This document shows, piece by piece, positions 43,716 through 54,843 of a stretch of 64,000 nt of DNA. The notes below the pieces were generated by a model, which had not been told where the DNA came from, did not search any database, and was given only the letters and a program-made list of their open reading frames with translations. This DNA is from Neovahlkampfia damariscottae (taxonomy: Eukaryota > Heterolobosea > Selenaionea > Neovahlkampfiida > Neovahlkampfiidae), in assembly GCA_016618085.1 (NCBI GenBank), contig JABLTG010000075.1, positions 29,400 to 93,399 of the forward strand, given 5' to 3'. Each line of letters opens with the position of its first letter. Position 1 is the stretch's first letter. The position numbers and the translations under genes are program-made.

Positions 43716-44238
43716 ATGGAAAGCGTTTGTTGTGCTATCTGCCTAGACTCAGTTAAAAATGAAGCATCGTTAAGTCCTTGCCAACATTTGTTTTGTTATG
43801 AATGCATTCATTTTTGGTCAAATGTAGCGCACTTTGAATTTATTTAACTTTTAGAGATCAAACGTTTGCCCTTGTTGTCGATCAAGATTCACCAAAATAG
43901 TTCAAACTTCATCAGGGAAGAAAAAGAAAAAGATCACAAAAGTCAAGAACCAAGATTTTCAACCTGACGAAGATGAAGAAGAAATATTGTATTATTTGGA
44001 TGATGAATTCAACAGTGAAGATGAAGAAGACTTCATTGACGATTTGGATGATTATGGGAATGTTGAAGGACTCATTGATTACAGGAATGATTATTTCATT
44101 GTATCAGATGATGACACATTCGATTTGGGTGATGTCACAGAAAGTGATGAAGAATGGAAAGATGATGACATTGAAGAAATTGATTCGGACTCGGATTATT
44201 CTCCAGAAGACGAAGATGAAGTGATCATAATTGATTAA
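43716..44238 (+). CDS. RING-finger protein with acidic tail
   Basis: Exons 43716-43823 and 43855-44238 (31-nt intron) give 163 residues. The intron splits a C3HC4 RING finger: CCAICLDSV...SPCQHLFCYECIHFW, then NVCPCCRSRF. RING domains of this PHRF1/TOPORS style act as E3 ubiquitin or SUMO ligases. After a basic patch (GKKKKKITKVKN) the C-terminal two-thirds is extremely acidic (DDDTFDLGDVTESDEEWKDD), suited to histone or basic-protein contact. No PHD finger is present. A nuclear role is inferred from the basic patch and acidic tail and from the E2F-like site upstream. Confidence 0.8.
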
Positions 44239-44269
44239 TAAAAACTCTGTTTATTGTATTATTCAAAAT

Positions 44270-45552
44270 ATGGCATCATACTATGATTATTCTTCATTGA
44301 AATGCACTTTCCTCTGAACATTCCAAAAAAAAATTGAATCTGATTTGTGGAATCGATAGCCCAATCATCTCAATTTTTCTTGCTTTCAAAAAAAATGTTG
44401 AAGCTAAAGTTATTTCAAAAATTGAGAACACAAAAGTGGTCAAACAAATTCTATTCAAAAAAGACTCTTTATGAACATGAGGATATCAGTGTAACTGTTG
44501 ACACTAATTTGACCAAAACTCCAAAAGAACTTTTAAATTTATTTGCTTCTGTGAAATGGGTGACTCATTAAAAAAATTAATTCCAAAAGGGTACAAAAGG
44601 TGGACTTCAATTTAGTAAAAAAGATGAAGAATTTGACAAAATAAAAGTTGAAAGTCAAGGAAAATCAAACAAATTCCATTTTTTAGAATTAAATCATAAA
44701 ACTGATGGATTAATTGGAGCTGTCATTTTAAACGAATTCAATGAAGAAATTAAAAGAATATCAAGATATTTTCTTGTAATTTCCGAAAAGTTTCAAGGAA
44801 AAAAGCTTGGAAAACTATTAAGAAAAGTTAGTTCAGATTATACAGACGAAATCATCAAAGAAAAAGGTTATACCCATACATACATTGAAACTACAAATGA
44901 AAGATCTTATAATTTACAAATTGCGTCTGGAATGAAAATAATTGGGACTGTCAATATTATCCTAATTTTATTCTTGAAAAAGAAATACAATTATCAACTG
45001 GATGGTGAATTTTCTTTGATTCGAGGTGATGAATGGGATGGCTTCTATGAAAAATTCAAAAAATATTATCAAGATTATAAAATGTTTGATGCTGAAATTT
45101 CAGTCAAACCTGAATCATATTATGTTCAAAGAGATAAGAATGGAGAAATTATTTTTGGTGGGTATGTGAAAAAATCGGAGATGGAATTAATACATGTTCC
45201 AGGTTTTTTGGGACAAACACTCCAATTTTTTTCATTCATCCCAACAATTAGAAATTTATTAAAACATTTTAAAAGTATTTCAATTTCTGGAATTTATTGT
45301 AAGAAAGGAAATGAAAAGGATTTGTCAACTTTTATTGGGAAAGTTTATGAAAATATTGGATTTGGATCAAATGCGATGATATTTTTGGATGAAAGAGATC
45401 CTTTAAATGATTATGTCAATTTGAAAGGAGCATTGATTGTTGATAAGTCTTCAAAAATTTATTGCTTTATGAAAAGTAAAAATCTTAGTGAGAAAGAAGA
45501 AAAAGAAATTGAAGAGAAGTTAATATTTCCATCTGCTCTTGAAGTACAATAA
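44270..45552 (+). CDS. GNAT-type N-acetyltransferase-like protein, 5' end uncertain
   Basis: The confident part is exon 44590-45552 preceded by exon 44464-44559 (30-nt intron). It contains an acetyl-CoA-binding GNAT core (YFLVISEKFQGKKLGKLLRKV, then the THTYIETTNERSYNLQIASGM region), followed by a second ~190-residue GNAT-like half (KVYENIGFGSNAMIFLDER). Upstream, a 28-nt GT-AG segment (44436-44463) can join this to a coherent frame from about 44304 (LNLICGIDSPIISIF), but that frame has no ATG. The natural ATG (44270, MASYYDYSSLK) is one nucleotide out of register with it. Either a frameshift mutation, an error, or an unrecognised start explains this. Substrate unknown. Confidence 0.6.
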
Positions 45553-45770
45553 AAATTGAATAAATTGGTCACTATATCATAATGCAAAGATTTAAATATT
45601 TCTCTCAACATTCGATATTTTCCCTTGAGTATCAAAAGAAAATTAATATTATTGGTCAGAAAAAGTCGTTAAAAATATTTTTCTGTTTTTTGAGAATAAT
45701 GAAGGAATGTTGAAAATTTGAATGACACAATTTTTTAATAGTTCAAATTGATTGGTCATGACTTTTTTAA

Positions 45771-45777
45771 CCAATCG
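45771..45777 (+). promoter_or_regulatory. CCAATCG element of the LRR-RhoGEF gene
   Basis: CCAATCG lies 23 nt upstream of ATG 45801. An antisense copy (TGATTGG) sits 16 nt further upstream (about 45749-45755), so the site is duplicated as an inverted pair. Confidence 0.45.
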
Positions 45778-45800
45778 TATCGGTCTAATCTTCTGTTGAA

Positions 45801-48296
45801 ATGAGCAACAACATAAAAAAGCTTTTTTCGACTTTTAAAATTTTCAAGCCTGAGGCAGGAGTAGATACACCTAATCCAGTTATAACCGAAACAAAAGATG
45901 TAAATACAAATACTCCTGTGACAGAAGAATCAGCAAATACCGATGGATTAGATCTAGATGACCTCATTTCTTCTGGATCTGATGAAGAAAGTGGAAAAGA
46001 TATTAAGTCATCATACGCAAGTTCTTATATGAATAATCAAAATCAAAATGTTGTTCAGTCAAAAAGTAGCATCGAAAAAATTGGACAATGTGTTTTATCA
46101 AAAAGTACAGAATTAAATTTAAAAGGTGAAGGTTTAACAGTTCTACCTGAAAGTTTAAGAGAATGTAGACACGTCACAAAACTTAATTTATCAAGAAATA
46201 ATTTAACGTCTTTACCTGCTTGGTTTGGTGAAGTTTTTGTAAATTTAACTTCATTAAATTTATCAAAAAATGGATTATTTCATTTACCAAAAAATTTTGC
46301 TGCCTTAGATAAATTACGTGATTTAAATTTAGCTTATAACAAATTTGAATTTATGCCAAGACCTGTACTTCAATTAAAAAGCGCTCAACTTTTGAATCTT
46401 TCACATAATGTTATACTTTTTATTCCAAGTGATATTACCAGTATGGACTCTTTAGTTACTTTAGATATATGTGTCAATAGGTTAATGAACTTACCACCCG
46501 AAATGATTAAAATGAAGAATTTAAAACAACTTTATGTTGAAGGAAATTGCTTTTTACCAAGTGAAATGAAGTTTGTTATGAAAATTGCATCAACAAAATA
46601 TAATAATACTCAATCAGAACTTACAAGTGTTTCAGAACCTTCTTCAAATGAAGAAACAGAAATGCAAGAATTTGAAGTTGATGATAAAGAAGAATTAGAA
46701 AATTGGTTGAAAGATGAAATAAATTTAGACCCAGACGCTGAACTTGATCAACTTTTACCAACACCTCTTGGTTCTGCTCATAAATTACTTTCTCATCCTG
46801 ATTTACAAGAGGATAATGATATAAAACAAGTTGAAGCAACAGGTGAAGAAAAAAAAGATGAAGAAGACGAAGAAGATCCTGAAGGTAATTTAGCAAAAGC
46901 AAAATCAACAAGAAAAATTCAAATTCCAACAGCTAAAGAAATTCAAGATGAATTAAAAGAAGAAGTTGTACCAGAAGAAAAGGTAGCACCTGTAGTTGAA
47001 CAACAAAAAACACCTGAACAATCTTTATCACCTCAACAACAAACAGGTTCAGCAGGAACTTCTTTAAAGACACAAAAATCAGTTCTTGCTTCTGTTAAAC
47101 TTGGATTAAAATTAAATTTAGAAAAAGTTGATCAAACAACAGTTAAACAACCACAAGTTAAAACAGCAAGAAGATTAGAAAGAGAAGCAAAAAGAGCAAA
47201 AGAAAGAGTCAATTTATTATTTGAAATATTAGATAGTGAATCAAAATATGTACAATTTTTAAACGTTTGTCATGATTTATATTTTGTACCTTTGACAACA
47301 GGAACTGTTTATAATCCGAAAAACAAAAAGAAATTGTTAATTAGTTCTGAAAATGCAATGACTCTTTTTCCACCTGATTTAGCGACTATTATACAATTCA
47401 ATAATACATTAACACAAAACCTTCAAGATAAATTCAAAGAGAACAAAACAAATCCTATGGATATTTGTATTGGTGAAGTATTTAACAAATTTGGACCTTT
47501 TTTTAAAATTTATTCACGTTATATGCAACATTATCAAAAATCAATTGATAATGTTATGGCTCTGCAAGCAAAGAACGCAGAATTTAGCAGATGGTTAAAG
47601 TCAAATCAAAAAAAATCACAAAGTAATGGATTATCATTAAAATCATTACTTATTATGCCTGTACAAAGAATTCCGAGATACACATTACTTTTATCAAGTT
47701 TGATTAAAAATACAGAAAAGGATCATCCAGATTTTAAAAAGTTATGTGATGCTCTTATTGAAATGGAATCAATTGCTGAATTTCAAGACAAAAAAATTAA
47801 TGAAGCAACAAACAAAGTTATTGTAAAAGAAATTGCAGAAAAATTAAAAATTGTAATTTATAAATGGATTCTCTAACCACCCCTTCTATAGTCATTATTT
47901 CAACCACATAGAAAATTTGTAAGAGAAGGAAAAGCCAAAGTCAATGCAAGAAAATGTGATATTCATTTATTTAATGATTTAATTGTACTTACTTATCGAG
48001 AAGGATTTCAAAAGAAAAGTTTAAAATATGAATTATTAGCAGCAAATATAAAGACTATAAAAGAGAATGTAATATTACTTTTTCCATCTGGAACCATAGA
48101 TCCAATTTTAAATTTTCAATTTCCAACTGAAAGAGTAGCTTTAACTTGGACATCGGAAATTGAAAAATCAATTGGTGATAGTAAAAGAATTCATGGAATA
48201 AGAGAATCAGATATTAGAAATAATAATGTTAAGGTTCCAAGTAATGAAGTTGAAAAAATTGATTTGTCAATGGATATGCCAAGTGCACGAAAATAA
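45801..48296 (+). CDS. leucine-rich-repeat RhoGEF (LRR-DH-PH)
   Basis: Exons 45801-47852 and 47892-48296 (39-nt intron) give 818 residues. Residues ~90-260 hold about six leucine-rich repeats (LNLSRNNLTSLPAWFGEV, LNLSKNGLFHLPKNFAALD, LDICVNRLMNLPPEMIKM). After an acidic linker, residues ~470-690 form a Dbl-homology domain (VNLLFEILDSESKYVQFLNV ... LKSLLIMPVQRIPRYTLLLS, the most conserved DH helix), and a PH-like domain follows across the intron (HRKFVREGKAKVNARKCDIH, LFNDLIVLTYRE). DH-PH pairs load GTP on Rho/Rac/Cdc42; the LRRs would recruit the exchange factor or sense an input. The mini CRIB protein at 20.5 kb could read the same GTPases. Confidence 0.92.
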
Positions 48297-48332
48297 AAAT
48301 TCTGTCCAATAAAATTCTTTTCGTTTTTTTTT

Positions 48333-48339
48333 CCAATAA
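48333..48339 (+). promoter_or_regulatory. CCAATAA element of the P450 gene
   Basis: CCAATAA lies 31 nt upstream of ATG 48371, and a second copy at 48306-48312. Both fit in the 74-nt gap after the previous stop. Confidence 0.45.
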
Positions 48340-48370
48340 GCAGACGATCAAAGACGAAGAAATTTGAAAA

Positions 48371-49969
48371 ATGATTTATTTGTTATACTTGTTGATATTT
48401 ATATTTTCTTTATACTTGACTCATTATTTATTATGGAATTTAAATCAAAAATTGGAATTTTGGAAATTTAAAAATTTAGACGAAGAAAAGAATAAAAAAT
48501 CGCCGTATATACCTATAATTAATGGTTCTATCTCATATCCTAAGTAATATTGTTTGATTTTTATTAAAAACATCATCAGAGGAAATTTAAATACAACAGA
48601 AGATTTTTTAAATATTTTTTTAAAAGAATCAAAAAAGAATGAAATCTTTTCATTTTGGTTTGGATGTAAACCATGTATCATAATATCATCAAACGAAGAA
48701 ATTAAAAAAATTTTAAAAAATAATCAATTCGAAAAAGGAACAGATTATAAAGAAATAAAAAAACATTTTTGTAAGAAAAAAAAAAAATCGATTAAAAAGT
48801 TCAGATGGAGATTGTTTAATAGGTTTAGATGATAAAAAAGAAATTCAAATGCAACATCAACTTTTTAAAAAAGGTTTAAAGAATTTTAATTTCCAAAATG
48901 AAAATTTAATCACCAATTTAAAAGATGGAAAGAATTTAAATATTATTGAAGTCACCAAAGATATATTTACAAAAATTACACTTGAAAAATTCTTCAATGA
49001 TTTTGACACTTTTGAAGATGAATTAGAAGAATTCAAAGATTCATGTGAAGTTATTTCAAAATCATTTGAAGAAAATTTAAGAAATTATTATACATTTCCA
49101 CATTATTTTTGGCAATTCTTTAATGGATTAAAATTACAATCAAAAAATTTATCAAAAAGGAATTCACATACAACATTTGATCTTTCATTTCATTTTTTAT
49201 TGAATTATTCAGAAAGAGTTTGATTAATTAATTTTTAAAAGATCAAATAGATGATGGATGAAATTATTGATGGAAATCATCAAAAAATTGATAATTTAAT
49301 TGGGAATTTACTTGATTTGTATGATGTTAAAGAAGAAAATATTGAAGAGAAATTGAAAATTATTGATATTTTAACAACTTCTATTTTTAAGAATATTGAA
49401 AAGACATCATTTATTACATCTTGTTGTTTATTTGAATTATCAAGAAATGAAGAAATTCAAGAAAAATTAAGAAATGAAATATTGAATGAAAAGAAATTAG
49501 GTTTAAAAAATGATAATTATTTGAATATGGTTATAAAAGAAACATTGAGATTATATCCTTGTTTCTTTGCTTATGGTAGAACTACAAAAAAAGAAACTCA
49601 AATTTTGAATTATTTAATACCTAAAAATGTTTGTGTTTTAAAATGTTAACTTTTTTTTTGAAGACTTTTATTTTATTATTTCCATATGGTTGTCAAAAGG
49701 CAGAAGAATACTTTGAACAACCAAATGAATTTAAACCTGAAAGATTTGAAAAAGAACCTAAAGAAGGATACTTTCCATTTGGTTATGGAGAAAGAAAATG
49801 TTTAGGTGAGGATTTAGTTTATCAAGAAATTAAAATAGTTTTGATTCAAATTTTGAGCAAATTTAAAATAAGTACAGATAATTCAGAAGAGTTGGAAATA
49901 GTTTCAGAAGGATTGATGATGAAAATTAAAAATGATGAGCTTAAAATAAATTTAAAGAATTTATTCTAA
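48371..49969 (+). CDS. cytochrome P450 monooxygenase
   Basis: Exons 48371-48543, 48580-48770, 48805-49217, 49251-49634 and 49664-49969 (introns 29-36 nt) give 488 residues. An N-terminal membrane anchor (MIYLLYLLIFIFSLYLTHYL) is followed by the P450 fold: the ExxR motif (IKETLRLYP), the PERF block (FKPERFEK) and the haem-binding loop FPFGYGERKCLG, with the Cys that ligates iron. It would sit in the ER membrane and hydroxylate a sterol, fatty acid or xenobiotic; the family is not resolved. Intron 2's acceptor and intron 4's borders were chosen to keep family spacing and are less certain. The stop overlaps the facing gene by 9 nt. Confidence 0.85.
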
Positions 49970-50512
49970 TTGAACTTGTTTTGTGACACATCCAGCGATA
50001 CATTGAGCAACTGATTGCATTGCTTCTTGAACTTCTCTGATGTAACATTTCCAGTCGAGTCTACATTTAACAACAACTCTAGCTAATCTTTCTGGAGTGA
50101 AGTCAGCTTCTTCAACACATTTGTTGACACATTCTTCTCTTCTTCTAACTTCTTCACTGATGATTTTGTATGCAAAATCACAAGCTTCTTGTGGTGGTAC
50201 TTCTTTGTTGATAAAGTTTTTAACTAATTTTTCAACTGTTTCGTATGGAATTCTTGGGAATTGACCAGCAATTTGCATGATTGAATCTTCAATAAGTTTT
50301 GTTTGGATTGAAGGTGGAAGGAAGATCCAGATTTTTCTTAATTTTTCAGTTGATGCTGCGCATTCTGAATTTTTTTGTGTTTTCAAGATAGTTTTGAGTA
50401 AAACTTTTGAGAAGCCAGCTTGGATTTCATCCATGTCTTTTTGAGCTTGAACTTGGTTAGCGAAAGCACATGAAATAAGTGCGAAGAGTACAACGAGTAA
50501 TACGATTTTCAT
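49961..50512 (-). CDS. secreted cysteine-rich helical protein
   Basis: A single exon of 183 residues. A clear signal peptide (MKIVLLVVLFALISCAFA) is followed by ~165 helical residues with about nine cysteines arranged in pairs (ECAAS, EACDF, ECVNKCVEE, VVKCRLDWKCYI, AQCIAGC). The alternation of amphipathic helices and Cys pairs recalls saposin-like proteins, but the spacing does not match the SapB pattern, so I leave it unassigned. Codon choice looks more regular than in its neighbours, with no intron, which suggests high expression. A minus-strand CCAATAA (50550-50556) is ~38 nt upstream. It converges with the P450 gene, overlapping by 9 nt. Confidence 0.7.
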   Translation of the reverse strand: MKIVLLVVLFALISCAFANQVQAQKDMDEIQAGFSKVLLKTILKTQKNSECAASTEKLRKIWIFLPPSIQTKLIEDSIMQIAGQFPRIPYETVEKLVKNFINKEVPPQEACDFAYKIISEEVRRREECVNKCVEEADFTPERLARVVVKCRLDWKCYIREVQEAMQSVAQCIAGCVTKQVQLE

Positions 50513-50699
50513 TTTGTTGAAGGTTAGATTTTTTAAAAATACTCGGTTTTTATTGGTCGGTTTATTTATAGTGAATGATTAGAAGGTTCAATTATATATA
50601 TTAGGAAATTTTTTCGGTTAAATTGTTCATTATCATTTTTTTGCACTTTTCTTCAAACAACAATAAAAAGAGTCATTTATGAATCGAGTTCAGTTTATT

Positions 50700-51511
50700 T
50701 TATAATTTTGTAATTTTCAATTGACCATCAACAACATCAAAATTCAAATGATCTTCGTTGGCAATTGATAAATCTTCTTCAAACCTTAATATCAATTTTT
50801 TATCAACATCTTCATCTTCATCTCCTTCAAAAAAATTAATCAAAAAGTTTTCCCACCTAAAACTGAATAAGGTTTAATCAAAAAATCATTTGATTGTGAA
50901 ATATAAACATCATCTTCAATAGATTTCTGTTCCAAGTCTCCATTTAAAATTAAAAATTTTTCATTATTCACTGAAATAGCAAATGGAAAATCATCTTTGT
51001 ACAATTCAAATAAATTTTGATTCAAAGTAACTTTAACTTTAATTGAATTCTTAGCGAGAGTATCATCAACTAATTTCAAAAGAAATGTCTCAACTGAAAT
51101 GAAACGTTCTTGTTCTTTTGTTGTAAGTCCACCTCTTTCAGAAAGACGAACTTCTTTTCTTTCTTCTCCACATGAAATAATAATAGATTGTCCAATATCA
51201 GAACCACTTGTAACCATTTTTGATTTTTTTGTTGTAATTGAAGTGAACTCATTTTTTTCGATTTCTTCAATTAACTCTTTTAAAGTTTCTAATTTGAAAT
51301 GATTCACAATTTTTAAACTTCCCTTTTCAATATCTTTTGAACCTTTATCATTCACAATTGATATTACCATTCTATTTCCAACTATTTTTTTGAATTTTTT
51401 TTTTTTTTTACCTGTCAATTCTGATGAAGAAAAAGATTTGATATATTCTATTTTAGAATCTTTTCCTTGTTCAAATTTGAAACCTTTCTTCACAGAATCT
51501 TTTTGACCCAT
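50700..51511 (-). CDS. orphan protein with possible myristoylation signal
   Basis: Exons 51511-50857 and 50824-50700 (32-nt intron) give 259 residues. The N-terminus MGQKDSVKKG fits N-myristoylation (Gly2, Ser6, following Lys). Two beta-rich segments surround a helical stretch (GQSIIISCGEERKEVRLSER, FISVETFLLKLVDDTLAKN); the second half (FPFAISVNNEKFLILNGDLE, VYISQSNDFLIKPYSVLG) also looks beta-rich. The C-terminus, after the intron, is acidic (GDEDEDVDKKL...). I recognise no family. A sense-strand CCAATCA lies 28 nt upstream of the start (51540-51546). Confidence 0.62.
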
Positions 51512-51639
51512 ACCTCCTCACTTTTTTTCTCAACAACGATGATTGGATAAACCAACCAACATAACTCCCAAAATATTGTTGATTTTAGATTTGCAAATGG
51601 CAAATAAAATGCCTTCTTTTGAGAGAAAGAAAAATTTTT

Positions 51640-54600
51640 TTATTTTTTATTTTTTTTAGCAGCTAAAACATGTTGTTTCTTTTTATCAATCATTGCTTTT
51701 TCTTTATTTAAAAAGATCCATTGAGAAACAATATCATCAAAGAAGCAAAAACCTCTTTTTTTTGGATCTAAAACTTCAATTAAATGTTCAATTTGTTTAT
51801 CAGAAAAATCTAATTTTAAAGATTCAACAACAGGTTTAACAGTGTCAACATCTAAATTAACTCTACCATATTTATCTGCTTTGAATTTTTCAAATAATTT
51901 AGTTAAATCTTTTGTTGGTGTATCAACTCTAAAGATTGCTTTCCATTGTTTTGAATCATTTTCATTTGATTCAGATGAAGTTGCAGCACCATAAAATTTA
52001 GCCATAACAGCATCAACTTTTGTTCTTTTAAATAATTCTTGTTCAGTTGTAACATAAAATCTAAATCTCATAATAGCATCTAAAAGAGCGTCTCTTAATT
52101 TTTCAGAATCATTTGATCTAACAATATATGCTCTTTTTTGACCTTTTGACATAAAATGAATTGATAATTTATCTTTTTCGTCATGATCAACATAAAATGA
52201 TTGGATAGTTGAATATGGAATTTCCTTTTTAATAATTTTATCAGCAAAATTTAAAATTGAATCAGCAGTTAATTTTAAAATTCTTGGTTCTTTTTTTCCA
52301 TTTTCATTTTCTTTCATAATTTTAAAAGTTTGATTATGTTCTAATGAACAACTTCTAATTGAACTATCATAAATTGATTCAACAATAATATCACGTTGAT
52401 TTTCTGTAAAACAAGAATATCTTAATGTTTGTGGTGTTGATCCACCACTTGAACCTCCATCAGAATTCATTGAACTTTGTTTTGATTTTGTTACAATTAA
52501 TGAATTTTCATCTGAATGTGGTGTAAATTTAATTATAATTTCATTGGCTTCTTTTCTTGATCTAATTTCTTGAATTTTATCCAACATAATTTCATTATGA
52601 ACTGAACCATTTTTTGGATCAATATTTAAAAGTGAATCATGTCCAATTTTTAATAATCTTTCTTGTTTTTTATCTTTTGATGTAATTTTTACTAAATTAT
52701 ATGTGATTGGTACAAATTTTTTTGAAACGAATGGAATCCAAACTTTAGTTGGTTCAATAAGATCAGATAAATCTGTCCATTCATATGAATCTTTCATAAC
52801 TTTTGCTCTTGTTTGATCATCCATTAAATTTAAAATTTCTTCAATTGCTTCTAAATTCTTAATAGTTGGATGAAGAAGAAATATATTTTGACAATTTCTT
52901 AAATGATCTTTTTTCATTAATCTAATAAATGCAACAACAGCTCTATATAATGATGCTTGAATTTCATCTGTTAATTTTGCCCATGACATATCAATAATTA
53001 AAAGATAAGGTTCATCAACATGTTTCCAAATTGTTTTATATAAGAATACTGTTAATTTATCTGTTGATTCTAAAAATGATTTATCTAAACGATGTAAAAC
53101 TAAATAAAATACAGGAACATTTTGTTTTGAAGGTTTTCCAAGATAAAAAAAACGTGATTGTTCCAAATTTGATAAATTAAAACTTTTGATATTTGCCATT
53201 AAAACATCCAATGTTTTACTAATAATTGAGCTATCAATTTCATCAACTGTTTTTCCTGCCATTGTATCTCTTTGTTTTACTTGTCCTTTTTCTTTTGAAT
53301 CATCTACTTTTCCATCTTTTCCTTTTCCTTTTCCAAAAACACCACTTTCTTTTTTGGTTGATAATTGTTTTTCTGTTTGTGCTGGTTCTCTTCCAGGTGG
53401 TGGTCCTAACTCATGTACTAATGTTAAGAAATTAGTTTCCATAGAAACAATTGAAATTGGTCTTTTATCTTCTGTTAAAATAACTTCTGTTTGTAATGAT
53501 GAAATTAATTCAAATCCAAAATCAAAAATTAATCCATGTAAAAGTGTTAAATCATCAACTGAAAAGATTTTTAAATGAATATCTTGATATGTAATCTTTT
53601 TCATTAAATCTCCAAATGGTAATTTTCCTTCTTGTTTTTGAAGATCAAATGGAAGTGATTTTAAATATTTCATTAATTTTCCTCTATATTTTTCAATAAA
53701 ACGATTCATTGGCATTAAATGAGCTTCTGCAACTTCAAATTTTTCATTATTTCCTAATTTTTGTAAACATTTTGCGATATAGACAAAATTTGCTCTTGCA
53801 TTTCCAGTTGGTAAACTTGTCAGAATTCCGGAATTATTTGGCATCATAATTGCAGGACAAAGATATCTTAACATAACAAATCCTGAAATTAATGGATAAA
53901 CGAATTGATCTTTATCCAATTTAAATTGTTCTCCAGCAAGTTCAATGAAATAACAAATTGCTCTTAATTCTCTTGGCATTGCAGCAACAACGTCTTCATC
54001 AATAATTCTTTCAAAAAATTTTTCACAATAAGAAAATAATTTTTCCAAATTTTCTTCACCTTGTTTTTCGATATCATCACCTTGAAGTTTACTTAAGAGG
54101 TAAGTTTAACAAAAAATTTTTTTTTTCAAACTTTGGATTGACTTCAAGAGTAAGGTCTTTATCACCAGCAATTTCTTTAATTAAATCACCAAGTGATGTT
54201 CTGAGATAGTCATCACCAACTTTTTCTAAATGAATAGTTTTAGAATTTTATAAAATTGTTACTAGTATATTTTCCCATCATTTTTGTTACAATAGAGTTA
54301 ACTCTCAAAATAGTTGTTGGATGGTTAAATTTTCTTTCAAATTCTAAAAGAATTAAAGACTTGACAATGGAAAGTGATGCTCCGATTTCGTAACTGATGT
54401 TAACAAGTGATGAACTGAGTTTATCATGAACAGATGGTTGTGTAACTTCAGCAAGAGCTTTTGCATATCTAAAAATATAAACATTTTCAATGAAGGATTT
54501 TACCTTGGATCACTTGTTAAAATTTGAACCATAAGTTTATATTTTTTCCCAATATCTCCTGTAAGAGAACTTTCTTTTGGTTGTTTTGACTTTGTGTCTT

Positions 54601-54649
54601 TCGGTTTTGTGTCCGTCTTGACCTCAGCTTTGTTGTTCTTCTTGGACAT
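51640..54649 (-). CDS. neurofibromin-like RasGAP (GRD-SEC14-PH)
   Basis: Exons 54649-54504, 54468-54263, 54225-54132 and 54091-51640 (introns 35, 37 and 40 nt) give 965 residues. The RasGAP domain (about 30-330) keeps the arginine finger (TILRVNSIVTKMM) and the signature MLRYLCPAIMMP, so it should stimulate Ras GTP hydrolysis. A SEC14/CRAL-TRIO domain follows (PVFYLVLHRLDKSF ... PYLLIIDMSWAKL ... NCQNIFLLHP), then a PH-like unit (LVKITSKDKKQERLLKIGHD), in the same order as the neurofibromin GRD-Sec-PH core. The last ~250 residues add a further PH-like region (KEPRILKLTADSILNF) and a C-terminal EF-hand-like helical pair (EHLIEVLDPKKRGFCFFDDI). Expected at the cytosolic membrane. Confidence 0.9.
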
Positions 54650-54810
54650 TCGCTCAATTCTTGGTTCTCTCTGATTGGTTTATTTCGACCAACAATGACC
54701 AATAAAAAAATTGATGTACGGAAAATTAGATTTTCTCTGAATTATTGTATTTCAACGTTATAATTGTTCATTAATTTTTTTTGGTTTTCATTGGATATTT
54801 ACGTCAACAA

Positions 54811-54817
54811 CCAATCA
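54811..54817 (+). promoter_or_regulatory. CCAATCA element of the AIP1 gene
   Basis: CCAATCA lies 26 nt upstream of ATG 54844. The facing minus-strand gene has its own TGATTGG at 54670-54676, so this divergent gap carries one element per gene, each on its own coding strand. Confidence 0.5.
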
Positions 54818-54843
54818 AAAAATTTAAAAAAAACAAATCAAAA

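Noticed and set aside
49961-50512. Saposin-like pore-forming protein
   Set aside because: The cysteine spacing does not follow the SapB pattern, so only a secreted Cys-rich protein is claimed.
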